NCBI GenBank assembly: GCA_937928385.1
Contig: CALEZD010000048.1
Location: forward strand, 1-26,510
DNA length: 26,510 nt
Origin: an uncultured Bacteroidota bacterium
GTDB lineage: Bacteria; Bacteroidota; Bacteroidia; Chitinophagales; Chitinophagaceae
Direction: 5' to 3'
Positions 14,446-23,800 of this stretch are shown piece by piece. The notes under the pieces were generated by a model. The model was not told the origin of the DNA and did not search any database. It was given only the letters and a program-made list of their open reading frames with translations. Numbering within the stretch: the stretch's first letter is position 1; each line of letters begins with the position of its first letter. A program made the position numbers and the translations under genes.

Positions 14446-16167
14446 CCTGTACACAGGATAGCGCATGTGCTCGGGCTCGTGGTAAGCTGAGTTTTGAAAC
14501 ACAAAATGCAACTGCGCTTTACCGTCTTTGGCAAAAGCAGGGTCCGCAGCTTTGCGTTCTTCCAGCTTGTCTTTCAGTTGTTTGTCCTTTGCCAGCAATT
14601 CAACTGCCAAATCTTCAAAAGCATAGTCGCTGTAATATTCTTTTTGTTGCAGCACAGCATCAAAAAATCCCCATGCAAAAAAGGCATCAGGCGCTGTGGG
14701 TTCCAATGTCTCTACCAGGTACCTCTTCGCTTCCTGGTCAACAGGTATGAAATAATCCCCCTTCCTGAGCTGCACCTGCTTCTTCTGCTTGTCAACCGCT
14801 ACCTCACTGTGCAGGTAATGCCCTTCGTAGGGGTTGGGAGTCGTCTTATAGTCTGCTATATAATACACGGTGAGTTCTATGACAGTATCGGCGTTAAGTT
14901 TATGCATCTTCACACCATTAGCCTTCAGGCGGCTCACTACCCTATTCCAACCTTGCGGAATAATGTATGCCTGCGGCACATCTGTTTTTTGCCTTGTAGT
15001 ACACGCATTGTAAAACGGAGTTTTTATTTCTATAGGCTTATTCCGGTCGTAATACAGCCTGGGGAGGCCTGATATATTACTGGGTTTATAACCTGCTTCA
15101 TATCCCTTTAGCTCGATAAGTGCCGGGCGTGTGGTATCAACCGCCCAGTCTATCGCCAATTCAGTACTATTGGCCACCCATTGCTTTTGCTGCTGCCTGG
15201 TGGCGCGGATAACCTGTGCATTATCGGCTGTATGGTTAATGATACTCAGCATCAGCTCGTAAGTAGCCTTGACCCTGACAGGAAATGGCTTGAGCATGTG
15301 TGTTTCGGCAACGAAGGCATAAGTATGAAACATGGCCGCATAGCCGCTAAAAAAACGGGGTATTTCCATAAAGGCATCCCAACCGTTATCAGGGGCTGTT
15401 CCCCATACATTTACATAAGGTACCAGGTCGAAACCACGTTGTTTCATATCATCGTACAGTGCGGGTTCGAAAGTCTTGTTCAGGTAATCGCCCATGGGGC
15501 CACCCAGTTTGTTACATTGAGTACTCAGCAGGGTCATTACGTGCTGGTAGTCAGCCCCATTGCTTACATGGTTATCTATTAATACATCGGGGTCTAACCG
15601 GCGAAAAAGGCGCACCATGCTGCGTGTTTCACGGGCATCCATCTTCACGAAGTCCCTGTTCAGGTCCAGGTTTTGCGCATTGGCCCTGAAGCCGGTGATT
15701 TCAGGCCCGTTCTGGTTAGCACGGGTATATTGTCTTTGCTTGCGTGCTCCGCTGATATTAAACACAGGTATTACCGCAAGAACGACATGATCAGGAATTT
15801 TCAGCTTTTTCTCTGTAATATCCCATAGCAACTGCATACTGGCCACTATGCCATCAGGCTCGCCGGGGTGTATGCCATTGTTGATGAACACTACCAGTTT
15901 TCCCTGTTTCTTCCATTGCGCTATATCAAACTGAGCATCAGCCGAGTAGTACACCACCAATAGCGAATCGTCTGTATCGGTGGGGCCGGCAGTATGTACC
16001 TGTATGGTTTTGTAACGTTTGTCTAAAGATTGGTAGAAATGCTGCACCTGCGCGTATTCAGGTGTTTTGCCTGTGTGTTCTATACCGTGAGGGTTAGATA
16101 AAGGCTGGGCGCACAATGGCAGCGTATGCTGCAGCAAAAAGAGTGCAAAAAATAGTATCCTGTACAT
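14437..16167 (-). CDS. Secreted M14-family zinc carboxypeptidase-like protein
   Basis: The 576-residue product has a signal peptide (MYRILFFALFLLQHTLPLCA). An M14 peptidase domain (about 25-310) follows, with zinc ligands H100 and E103 in GIHPGEPDG and H200 in IDNHVSNGADYQH, and the substrate-contact segment NLDLNRDF (166-173). The likely general base is Glu in FVAETHML (about residue 283). Residues 330-576 form a long extra region without a recognised fold, probably beta-rich, found in many Bacteroidota M14 homologues. It should act in the periplasm or outside, trimming peptides or peptidoglycan fragments. It is transcribed on its own. A perfect -7 box ends only 4 bases before the ATG, so the transcript may be leaderless. 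The 3' end overlaps phhB by 9 bases. Confidence 0.88.
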   Translation of the reverse strand: MYRILFFALFLLQHTLPLCAQPLSNPHGIEHTGKTPEYAQVQHFYQSLDKRYKTIQVHTAGPTDTDDSLLVVYYSADAQFDIAQWKKQGKLVVFINNGIHPGEPDGIVASMQLLWDITEKKLKIPDHVVLAVIPVFNISGARKQRQYTRANQNGPEITGFRANAQNLDLNRDFVKMDARETRSMVRLFRRLDPDVLIDNHVSNGADYQHVMTLLSTQCNKLGGPMGDYLNKTFEPALYDDMKQRGFDLVPYVNVWGTAPDNGWDAFMEIPRFFSGYAAMFHTYAFVAETHMLKPFPVRVKATYELMLSIINHTADNAQVIRATRQQQKQWVANSTELAIDWAVDTTRPALIELKGYEAGYKPSNISGLPRLYYDRNKPIEIKTPFYNACTTRQKTDVPQAYIIPQGWNRVVSRLKANGVKMHKLNADTVIELTVYYIADYKTTPNPYEGHYLHSEVAVDKQKKQVQLRKGDYFIPVDQEAKRYLVETLEPTAPDAFFAWGFFDAVLQQKEYYSDYAFEDLAVELLAKDKQLKDKLEERKAADPAFAKDGKAQLHFVFQNSAYHEPEHMRYPVYRLE

Positions 16168-16171
16168 AAGC

Positions 16172-16179
16172 CAAAGATA
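16172..16179 (-). promoter_or_regulatory. Promoter -7 box of the M14 peptidase gene
   Basis: On the minus strand TATCTTTG (16179-16172) matches TANNTTTG perfectly and ends 4 bases before the ATG at 16167. Transcription would start at or very near the start codon. No TTTG at the usual -33 distance was seen. Confidence 0.5.
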
Positions 16180-16255
16180 ATAAGCAATTATTTAGCTTAT
16201 GCAGGCAAGTACCTTGCCGCGTACGGAATATGCTTATGTGCAGGGGGAAAGAAAC

Positions 16256-16429
16256 TTATGCCCCCACTGTAGTTGTAGTGGTTGGCTGCACAGGAGCCTG
16301 CTGCAACACAAACCGACCAGGCGGTGTAGGATGCCTTTGCGGACGGGGCATTCTACGATTCGGAGCACATGACTGCATAAGGGCAATCGTAATAGTCAAA
16401 ACACCTGAAATGATAAATGCTTTTTTCAT
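16256..16429 (-). CDS. Small lipoprotein, 57 residues
   Basis: A minus-strand frame from the ATG at 16429-16427 to the TAA at 16258-16256 encodes a short lipoprotein. Residues 1-20 are a type II signal peptide, MKKAFIISGVLTITIALMQS, followed by Cys21 in a good lipobox (LMQSC). The mature chain is only 37 residues, rich in Pro, Arg, Gln and Thr (RRMPRPQRHPTPPGRF, then QPTTTTTVGA), and probably disordered. No family was recognised. It lies between the M14 peptidase (same strand, 88 bases downstream) and a divergent GNAT gene. Its own promoter is unclear, since only a T-rich TATTTTTTTG is visible. The signal peptide and intact frame make it likely to be real. Confidence 0.65.
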   Translation of the reverse strand: MKKAFIISGVLTITIALMQSCAPNRRMPRPQRHPTPPGRFVLQQAPVQPTTTTTVGA

Positions 16430-16542
16430 ATAGCGTGAATATACTACTCATCCTGAAAAAAAACAATGGGAGGCAAAAAAATATGCACCTAAAATACCTC
16501 GCCATAACCTGCGGGGATAGGTAAATGACGGGCTGTTTTTCA

Positions 16543-16550
16543 TATATTCG
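16543..16550 (+). promoter_or_regulatory. Candidate -7 box of the GNAT gene
   Basis: TATATTCG, one mismatch from TANNTTTG, ends 13 bases before the ATG at 16564. It lies downstream of an in-frame ATG at 16525, which supports the later start. Confidence 0.4.
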
Positions 16551-16563
16551 GCCCTGTTATAAC

Positions 16564-17061
16564 ATGATAAAGATAAGAAAAGCAGTACAGGCCGATACAG
16601 GCATAATAAGGCAGATAGCAGATGAAGTATGGTGGCCTACCTACATACCCGTAATAGGCGAGAAACAGGTGGCTTATATGCTGGGGCTGTTTTACAATAC
16701 GGATATTATTCAACAACAGCTAACAGACGGCTCGCAAACCTACCTGCTGTTGGAAAACAATGATGAAGCAGTGGGTTTTGCAGCATATAGCCCCAGGGCT
16801 GAAAACCCCGCTATTTATAAATTACACAAACTGTACTGCCTCACTAACATGCATGGTAAAGGATATGGCCGTATGTTGCTACAAGCTGTAGAAGCTGAAA
16901 GCCGCTCAGAAGGTGCATACCGGCTTGAACTGAATGTGAACAGGTATAATCCCGCCAAGGCTTTCTACGAAAAGATGGGATACACGGTGGCATACGAAGA
17001 AGATATTGACATTGGCAGCGGGTATTGGATGAACGACTATGTAATGGGGAAAGACCTGTAG
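16564..17061 (+). CDS. GNAT-family N-acetyltransferase
   Basis: GNAT enzymes transfer an acetyl group from acetyl-CoA to an amine. The acceptor here is unknown and could be a small molecule or protein. The 165-residue product covers the whole fold: IKIRKAVQADTGIIRQIADEVWW (strand 1 and helix 1), TYLLLENNDEAVGFAAYSPR (central strands), KLHKLYCLTNMHGKGYGRMLLQAVEAESR carrying the acetyl-CoA pyrophosphate-binding motif (HGKGYGRML), and YRLELNVNRYNPAKAFYEKMGYTVAYEEDIDIG. The last segment is typical of the RimI/PhnO-like group. The start at 16564 fits the fold and a -7-like box at 16543. An in-frame ATG at 16525 would add 13 residues with no homology. It converges on pabB with 4 bases between. Confidence 0.87.
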   Translation: MIKIRKAVQADTGIIRQIADEVWWPTYIPVIGEKQVAYMLGLFYNTDIIQQQLTDGSQTYLLLENNDEAVGFAAYSPRAENPAIYKLHKLYCLTNMHGKGYGRMLLQAVEAESRSEGAYRLELNVNRYNPAKAFYEKMGYTVAYEEDIDIGSGYWMNDYVMGKDL

Positions 17062-17065
17062 CGCA

Positions 17066-18361
17066 TTAACCGGCAAATATCCTTTCCAGCGCCCAGGCTT
17101 TCAGGCGCATTTCTTCCCATTCACTTTCCGCGTTACTGTCGTATGTTATGGCTCCGCCCGACTGGTAACTGAGCCTTTGCTGCCCGGCATCATAAAACAG
17201 GCTGCGTATAATCACATTAAAGTCAAAATCGGCACCGGGGGTAATATAACCTACCGTACCTGAAAACAATTCCCTGCGAGTGTCTTCGTAGCGGTCTACC
17301 AGTTCCATCACTTTTATTTTAGGTGCTCCCGTCATGCTACCCATAGGAAAGGAATATTTCAGCGCATCAGTAAAAGGCTGTTCATTATTTAACTTTCCGC
17401 TGATGGTAGATATCATCTGGTGCACCTGTGGAAAAGTGTAGATACCAAATAATTCTTCTACGGCAATGCTGCCCACTTCGCAACTGCGTGATAGGTCGTT
17501 GCGCACCAGGTCTGTTATCATTACATTTTCAGCTCTGTCTTTAATGCTTTGGTACAAATCATTCTTAATGCCGGCATCCGTTTCCGCATCCTGCCCGCGG
17601 CGGGCAGTGCCTTTTATGGGCTGGGCAATAACACCACTACCCTCTTTCCAGATATACCGTTCGGGGCTGGCACAAATCATATACCTGCCCTCGTTACGAT
17701 AGTATGCCGCAAAAGGAGCACGGGACAAATGGTTGAGGGCATGAAACACCGGTACAGGTTCGATGTTTACACCTGTGGCGTAGCCTTCGTTACAATAGTT
17801 GATTTCGTAACAATCACCTTCTTTAATATGATGGCGTAGTTTGTTGATGGTGTCGATATACACCTGCTTATCCGTTCTCTTAATAAAGTTGACCGAAGGG
17901 ATGTTAGTATCTATTTCCGCTGTGGTATTCATTATATCATTGAACACCTCCACAGGGTCTTCGTCCAATGTTTCAATGACCAGTTGCTGCTGTCCTGTAA
18001 GTATATAACAAACCACCAGGGGCTGAAAGAAAAAGAAATCAGGGAAACCAACAACAGCCCGGTGCCGCGAGGAAATCCGAGGCTCGAGATAGTTTTTATA
18101 ATCGTAATTGATATGCCCAAACAACCAATCGTTTTGAGCGCTGTGAAACCTGTACACATCGTCTAACCCTGACAATGACCCGGAATGGTGCATACCGGCA
18201 CCTAACAGGCACTCGTAGCGGCTATATTTATCAGCATATTCATTGCTATCCAGGAAAAGAAGAATGCTGAACTGTTTTGACCAGTTCAGCATCCGTTGTT
18301 TTATACTTTCATATTGTTCAGCTTTGATACTGAACGTTGCTTTATTGCGTTGTGCGGACAT
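17066..18361 (-). CDS. pabB: Aminodeoxychorismate synthase component I (PabB)
   Basis: PabB converts chorismate plus ammonia to 4-amino-4-deoxychorismate, a step to 4-aminobenzoate and folate. The 431-residue protein is a chorismate-binding enzyme. Its C-terminal catalytic domain (about 160-430) carries CYEINYCNEG, ASPERY, PIKGTARRG (248-256), DLVRNDLSR, GSMTGAPK (341-348) and a closing GGAITYDSNAESEWEE. K250 in PIKGT is the Lys that distinguishes PabB from anthranilate synthase TrpE, which has Ala there, so the PabB call is firm. The glutamine amidotransferase PabA is not next to it. The gene starts 5 bases after the stop of the Asp-rich gene upstream, suggesting one transcript and coupled translation. 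It converges on the GNAT gene. Confidence 0.92.
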   Translation of the reverse strand: MSAQRNKATFSIKAEQYESIKQRMLNWSKQFSILLFLDSNEYADKYSRYECLLGAGMHHSGSLSGLDDVYRFHSAQNDWLFGHINYDYKNYLEPRISSRHRAVVGFPDFFFFQPLVVCYILTGQQQLVIETLDEDPVEVFNDIMNTTAEIDTNIPSVNFIKRTDKQVYIDTINKLRHHIKEGDCYEINYCNEGYATGVNIEPVPVFHALNHLSRAPFAAYYRNEGRYMICASPERYIWKEGSGVIAQPIKGTARRGQDAETDAGIKNDLYQSIKDRAENVMITDLVRNDLSRSCEVGSIAVEELFGIYTFPQVHQMISTISGKLNNEQPFTDALKYSFPMGSMTGAPKIKVMELVDRYEDTRRELFSGTVGYITPGADFDFNVIIRSLFYDAGQQRLSYQSGGAITYDSNAESEWEEMRLKAWALERIFAG

Positions 18362-18366
18362 GATGT

Positions 18367-18600
18367 TTAAAAATCATCATCGTCATCATCAAAATCGTCG
18401 AAATCGTCGAAATCTTCTTCCAACTCAAAATCATCGTCCTCACCGGTTTTTTTCTTACCTGGAGTTCCGGGTTTTGATTTGGGCATATCAAACTCTTCGA
18501 AATCCTCATCAATTGCTTCTTCTTCAAAATCATCGTCGAAATCATCATCGTCGTCATCATCGAAATCATCGTCATCATCATCATCGTCGTCATCGTCTTT
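18367..18600. repeat. GAT/GAC trinucleotide-rich tract
   Basis: Seen on the plus strand as ATC/GTC triplets broken by GAA (Phe codons on the minus strand). Two main blocks, about 18367-18440 and 18515-18600, encode the Asp runs of the acidic protein. Several other frames stay open here purely because of the repeat. Confidence 0.75.
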
Positions 18601-18792
18601 TTTAGACTTCGCCGCAAGCGGTGCGTTGATAATTCGCTTCAATAATCCATTACCCGTTTCTTCTTCAGTTTCTTCCTCCGGTAATGCAGTTGTTAATACA
18701 CCTGAAGAAGTAACTCTTACAGATGAAGTAGCGGGCTCTTCATTATGTTTATTCACCGCTGTGGTTAGTGTTTCTGATTTCATAGCACTCAT
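18367..18792 (-). CDS. Asp-rich, low-complexity protein upstream of pabB
   Basis: The 141-residue product has no recognised domain. Residues 1-62 are moderately polar (MSAMKSETLTTAVNKHNEEPATSS...GNGLLKRIINAPLAAKSKK). The rest is dominated by Asp tracts broken by Phe: about 11 Asp in a row, then F-D7-F-D3-F, a basic Pro/Lys/Gly spacer (MPKSKPGTPGKKKTG), and a final run of D-D-F units. It is strongly acidic and surely disordered. It could bind cations or basic proteins, but nothing specific can be inferred. The DNA is a near-tandem array of GAT/GAC triplets, so Asp number may vary by slippage without frameshift. It lies 5 bases upstream of pabB in the same direction and 73 bases downstream of purA. 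Confidence 0.75.
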   Translation of the reverse strand: MSAMKSETLTTAVNKHNEEPATSSVRVTSSGVLTTALPEEETEEETGNGLLKRIINAPLAAKSKKDDDDDDDDDDDFDDDDDDDFDDDFEEEAIDEDFEEFDMPKSKPGTPGKKKTGEDDDFELEEDFDDFDDFDDDDDDF

Positions 18793-18865
18793 ATAATTTT
18801 GATAGCTTAATTATTTAATTGCTTCGGCTAAATTCACATTTTTTTTTCAGATACAAAGTATTTTG

Positions 18866-20134
18866 TCAGTTTTTTTTCAGCAGTTGGTCGCGGCCTGTAC
18901 CATTAGAAATATATGCTATATCCGTACCTAAAAACTGTGCCACAAAATCGCAGTATTCTTTGAAAGATTGAGGTGTCTCTTCATAAGTAGTACACTCATT
19001 AATAGGGCGCTCCCAGCCATCAAAAGATTTATATACAGGCTCTACAATAGTATCACAAAGGTCATACGGCATTTCCACCGTTTCTGCTCCGTCGGCAATA
19101 TACGCAACTGCTGCTTTTAACGGGCTGAAATTATCCAGTACGTCTGTTTTAGTCACAATCAGTTTGGTAACACCACTCAGCATCACAGCATATTTCAGTG
19201 CTACCAGGTCTATCCACCCACAGCGGCGGGGCCTGCCTGTAGTAGCGCCAAATTCGTTGCCTGCTTTCCTCAATGCCTCGCCGATTTCATCATCCAGTTC
19301 GGTAGGGAACGGACCACTGCCTACGCGGGTGCAATATGCTTTGGTGATACCATACACCTCTCCTATGGTTGATGGCGCGACACCCAGGCCGTTGCAAACA
19401 CCTGCCGCAATAGTATTGGATGAAGTAACATAAGGGTAAGTACCGAAGTCAATATCCAGCATACTGCCCTGCGCACCTTCTGCCAGTATTTTTTTACCGT
19501 TTTTCAGATGGGCATCCAGCCAGTACTCGGCATTTACAATCTGCAAACCGCGCAGGAAATCCACAGCTTCGAAAAACTGTTGCTCCCATTCTGTAATATC
19601 AGTTTCATATTGGTACTGGGCCAACAGTTCGGCATGCTTATCTTTCAGTTTGGTGTATTTGGCTTTGAAGGTTTCTTCATTAAGTAAATCGCCTATCCTC
19701 AATCCGTTCCTGCCGGTTTTATCCATATACGCAGGGCCTATACCTTTCAGGGTAGAACCGATTTTTTCTTTGCCTTTAGCAGCTTCAGATGCCGCATCGA
19801 GGGCGCGATGTGTAGGCGTAATAATATGAGCCCGTTGCGATATGAACAGCCTTTCCTTCAGGTCGGGCTGCAAGGCTATGATTGTTTCTATCTCTTTTTT
19901 CAGTGTTACGGGGTCTATCACTACTCCATTACCTATCAGGTTGAGGCAGTGCGACTGGAACACACCGGAAGGTATTGTGTGCAGGACCACCTTTTTACCA
20001 TCGAGGTATAAAGTGTGCCCGGCATTGGGCCCACCCTGGAACCTGGCTATGATATCATAACCTGCAGCCAGGTAATCTACGATTTTACCTTTCCCTTCAT
20101 CACCCCACTGCAGTCCCAACAGTACGTCAACCAT
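18866..20134 (-). CDS. purA: Adenylosuccinate synthetase
   Basis: PurA joins IMP and aspartate using GTP to make adenylosuccinate, the first committed step from IMP to AMP, in the cytoplasm. The 422-residue product has the family signatures: the P-loop-like GDEGKGK (11-17, with catalytic D12), GGPNAGHTLY (with the catalytic His), GIGPAYMDKTGRNGLRIGDL, EGAQGSMLDIDFGTYPYVTSS, TTGRPRRCGWID and the GTP-binding TKTDVLD near 335. The C terminus (ISNGTGRDQLL) is normal. Length is standard for the bacterial enzyme. A perfect -7 box lies upstream. The Asp-rich gene and pabB follow in the same direction. Confidence 0.97.
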   Translation of the reverse strand: MVDVLLGLQWGDEGKGKIVDYLAAGYDIIARFQGGPNAGHTLYLDGKKVVLHTIPSGVFQSHCLNLIGNGVVIDPVTLKKEIETIIALQPDLKERLFISQRAHIITPTHRALDAASEAAKGKEKIGSTLKGIGPAYMDKTGRNGLRIGDLLNEETFKAKYTKLKDKHAELLAQYQYETDITEWEQQFFEAVDFLRGLQIVNAEYWLDAHLKNGKKILAEGAQGSMLDIDFGTYPYVTSSNTIAAGVCNGLGVAPSTIGEVYGITKAYCTRVGSGPFPTELDDEIGEALRKAGNEFGATTGRPRRCGWIDLVALKYAVMLSGVTKLIVTKTDVLDNFSPLKAAVAYIADGAETVEMPYDLCDTIVEPVYKSFDGWERPINECTTYEETPQSFKEYCDFVAQFLGTDIAYISNGTGRDQLLKKN

Positions 20135-20164
20135 ATAGTCTTATTAAAATAACAGGTTAGACAG

Positions 20165-20172
20165 CAAACTTA
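20165..20172 (-). promoter_or_regulatory. Promoter -7 box of purA
   Basis: On the minus strand TAAGTTTG (20172-20165) is a perfect match to TANNTTTG, 30 bases before the ATG. No TTTG was found at the usual -33 distance. Confidence 0.55.
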
Positions 20173-20294
20173 CGAGTTGCTGTTCTTATTGTATCAGTAA
20201 ATGAGTATTACCCGGCAAAAGTATAATACAGTGAGAGTTTTTTCCAAAAAAATAAAAAAAATCCCCGGTGAAGGTATTTAAGTCCCGGTATTGC

Positions 20295-20302
20295 TAACTT
20301 TA
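20295..20302 (+). promoter_or_regulatory. Candidate -7 box of the IPExxxVDY gene
   Basis: TAACTTTA, one mismatch from TANNTTTG, followed by CTACC, lies 22 bases before the ATG at 20325. A -33 element is not evident. Confidence 0.35.
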
Positions 20303-20324
20303 CTACCAGTATACTTATTTTAAT

Positions 20325-20765
20325 ATGTCGGGCAAACTGCCGTTGGATATGAGCGGGGCCACCGAAGATTTTTTTTCGGATGCGGCCATGATTGGTATAG
20401 GCAGCGCCATGCCGGGATACAAATTTTGCCTGGCTGTTAATAATGCTTTTGATTTTTCTTTTGTACGCGAGCCCGAAAGTGATGTAGAATACCGCCCCGG
20501 CAAAGACCAGGTACATTTCTTTTCCCTTTATCAATACCAGGAACCGCATAGCAGTTGTAAACACCTGCTGTACAAACTGCAAAGCGAAAAAAAAGCGCTG
20601 CTGCCGGAAATAAAACAACTGGACTACCTGTGGCTGATAAGCAGCCCTACAGCCGACCAGGAGGCAAGGCTGCTGACAAGTTACCTGCGAGATATGCCTC
20701 AAGTACAACTGGCGCAGATAATTGAACCGGAGCAGCTAAAAAACCTCAACCACTTACTGATATAG
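20325..20765 (+). CDS. IPExxxVDY-family protein
   Basis: The 146-residue product carries the short motif that names this Bacteroidota family, here LPEIKQLDYLWLIS at about residues 93-106. Upstream it has AMPGYKFCLAVNNAFDFSFVREPESDVEY and HFFSLYQYQEPHSSCKHLLYKL, also consistent with the family's layout of a mixed alpha/beta domain with aromatic strands. The function is unknown. No signal peptide or membrane segment is present. In related genomes I recall members sitting near fatty-acid synthesis genes, but here the neighbours are purA (divergent) and the DUF2723 gene (downstream, with its own promoter). The family call rests on the motif from memory. Confidence 0.75.
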   Translation: MSGKLPLDMSGATEDFFSDAAMIGIGSAMPGYKFCLAVNNAFDFSFVREPESDVEYRPGKDQVHFFSLYQYQEPHSSCKHLLYKLQSEKKALLPEIKQLDYLWLISSPTADQEARLLTSYLRDMPQVQLAQIIEPEQLKNLNHLLI

Positions 20766-20830
20766 CTTATATTGCGCTTCAAACTCACTACACAGGTGAA
20801 ATAATAGAAATGTTAATTCGTATAGACCCA

Positions 20831-20861
20831 TTAGGCGCATACGTGTATTTTTCTATTTTTG
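20831..20861 (+). promoter_or_regulatory. Promoter of the DUF2723 gene
   Basis: A perfect -7 box TATTTTTG (20854-20861), followed by TTGCC, is preceded after 19 bases by TTAG (20831-20834), one mismatch to TTTG. The leader is about 20 bases. Confidence 0.6.
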
Positions 20862-20883
20862 TTGCCTGTCAAACTAATCTTGC

Positions 20884-23800
20884 ATGAATTATAGCAAAGT
20901 CAACAACCTTGTCGGTTGGATTACGGGTATTATTGCCACCACTGTTTACCTGGTAACGATGGAACCTACGGTCAGTTTCTGGGACTGTGGAGAATTCATT
21001 TCCTGTGCACATAAAATAGAAGTAGGCCACTCACCGGGTGCGCCGCTGTTTATGATGATACAAAGGCTGTTTGGCCTGTTCGCATTCGGCGACGTACATA
21101 AAGTGGCCATGATGATGAACGCATGGTCGGCAATAGCCAGCGGGTTGACTATTCTCTTCCTCTTCTGGACTATTACGCACTTTGCCCGCAGGCTGACGAT
21201 AGGCCGCGAGGGCGAGCCTAACAGCAACCAGGTGATGCTGATAATGGGTGCTGGCCTGGTAGGCGCATTAGCTTATACTTTTTCTGATACCTTCTGGTTC
21301 TCCGCAGTTGAAGCGGAAGTATATGCAACTTCTTCCTTCTTTACAGCGCTGGTATTTTGGGCTATACTGAAATGGGAGCATGTGGCTGACCAACCCGGTG
21401 CCGACAGGTGGCTGGTATTTATAGCTTATATGATGGGCTTGTCTGTAGGTATCCACTTGCTGAACTTGCTGGCAATACCCGCAATAGCGATGGTATATTA
21501 TTTCAGGAAGTATGACGTAACACCATTCGGTACATTTATCGCTTTCCTGGTGGGTTGTGCTATACTGGGGCTGGTGCAGTTTGGCGTACTGCAGGGCTTA
21601 CCCATCATTGCATCCAAGCTCGACCTGTTTTTTGTCAACAACATGGGCATGCCGTTTGATACCGGCGCCTTTATATTTATAGCACTGCTGATAGCTGCAC
21701 TGGCCTGGGGCCTGGTGTACATCAAGCGCAGAGGCTGGTACCTGGCGCATACAGGTATGCTTTGCCTGATATTTATCATCATAGGCTTTACCAGCTACCT
21801 GGCACCGCTTATCCGCTCTCGTGCGGATGTGCCTATTGATATGACCAATCCCGACAATGCCATCAGCCTGGTATCTTATATCCAGCGTGAACAGTTCGGT
21901 TCTCAACCCTTATTATTCGGACCTGATTTCGACAAAAGGCCGATTAATTACGATGAGACAGGTAAAAGGTATGTGCGTTCTACAAAAGACGGCAAGGATT
22001 ATTATGAAGAGGTAGGCAAGAAAATAGAACCCGTTTTTGATGATGCTGACAAGCGTTTCTTCCCTCGTATATGGGATTATAACGACCCGCAACACATCAG
22101 GTTTTACCGCCAGTTCCTGGGATTGGCCGAAAATGAAGCACCTTCATCTTCAGACAACTACCGTTATTTCTTCGACTACCAGATAAACTGGATGTGGTGG
22201 AGGTATTTTATGTGGAACTACGCCGGCCGCCAGAACGATATAGAAGGACAGGGCGACCCCAAAAACGGCAACTGGGTATCCGGTATAAAACTCATTGATA
22301 ATAACCTGAGGGGGCTGGGTGATATTGATGCCCGTAAAGCTGAAGGCTATAACGACGGGTACAAGAACACCCCATCGCGCAATGAATTGTATATGCTGCC
22401 CTTTATACTGGGTATTATAGGTATCGTATTCCAGTTCAACAGGAACAGGAGGGACGCATTTGTTGTATTAGTCTTATTCTTCTTTACAGGTATCGCTACA
22501 GCCATATACCTGAATATGCCGCCGCTACAACCACGTGAAAGGGATTACGCCTTTGCAGGTTCTACCTACGCTTTTGCGGTGTGGATAGGTTTAGGCGTAC
22601 TGATGGTGAACGACTGGTTCCAACGTTTCCTGAAAGGGAATGCAGGCGGAGCACTGGCTATAGTATTGTGCCTCGCCGCTGTTCCTGCACTGATGGCCGC
22701 TGAAGAATGGGACGACCACGACCGCTCTAAAAAACGCCTGGCGCACGCCACTGCTACCAACGTACTCAGCTCGTGCGAACCTAATGCCATATTATTCACC
22801 TTCGGCGACAATGACACTTACCCGCTATGGTACCTGCAGGAGGTGGAAGGCTACCGGACAGATGTGCGTATCATCAACATGAGCCTGCTGGGTATAGACT
22901 GGTATATAGACCAACTGAACAACAAGGCAAATGAAGCACCACCCGTACCTATGACCTGGAAAAGGGAACACTACCTGGGTGATCGCAGGAATTATATGCG
23001 TTACGTAAAATCTCCGCAGATACCTTCAGACAGGTTCTTCAACCTCGGCGAAATCTGCAACTTTATGGTATCTGATAACCCGGACGCTAAAGTGCAATTG
23101 TCTGACGGCAGCAGGGAAAACTTCCTGCCCACGCGCAACTTCTTCATCCCGTCGATGAGTAAGGAAGAACTGGTGGCGAAAGGGCTGGCAACTGCTGCTG
23201 ATACAGCGCGTATTTCTACGGATGTAAGGTTCACCTTCCCGAAAGAAATAGCCTACAAAGACGATATAGCCACTTTGAACATTGTTGCAGCCATAGCACA
23301 ACAAGGCTGGGACAGGCCTATATACTTCAGCGGTGGCCTGCCGGGCGACAACTATATAGGTATGGACGAATACATGAGGCTGGAAGGCGTGGTGTACCGG
23401 CTGCTGCCCTACAAGATGCAAAGCCTGACACCTGGCAGCATGATGGGTGAGATAGGTAGCATCAATGTCGAAAAATCGCTGGACCTGTTCCTGAACAAAT
23501 TCTCATGGGGCAATGCAGACCGCAACGATGTGTACTTCGATGAGAAAAACCGCCTGATGTTTATGGCATATAAAATGCAGGGCAGCAGATTGGCTATAGA
23601 GCTGTCTGCCATGGGCAGGAATGAGGATGCCAAAAAAGTGCTGGATAAAATCAAAAAAGGCATCTCTGAATTCGCCTATCCTTACGACGTGATGGCTTAT
23701 ACTATGGCTATGGCTTACTACACCATTGGCGACAAGGCCAACGGCAGTGAGATAGCGATGAAATTATCTAAACTGGCAACAGATGAACTGGCTTACTACC

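Noticed and set aside
16230..16433. Plus-strand frame of 67 codons rich in Val, Cys and Gly
   Set aside because: It is the antisense shadow of the small lipoprotein gene on the minus strand and has no gene-like features.
18342..18617. Met/Thr-rich minus-strand frame and plus-strand Ser-rich and His-rich frames in the triplet repeat
   Set aside because: They are open only because the GAT/GAC repeat lacks stops. The Asp-rich frame has the better start, composition and spacing to pabB.
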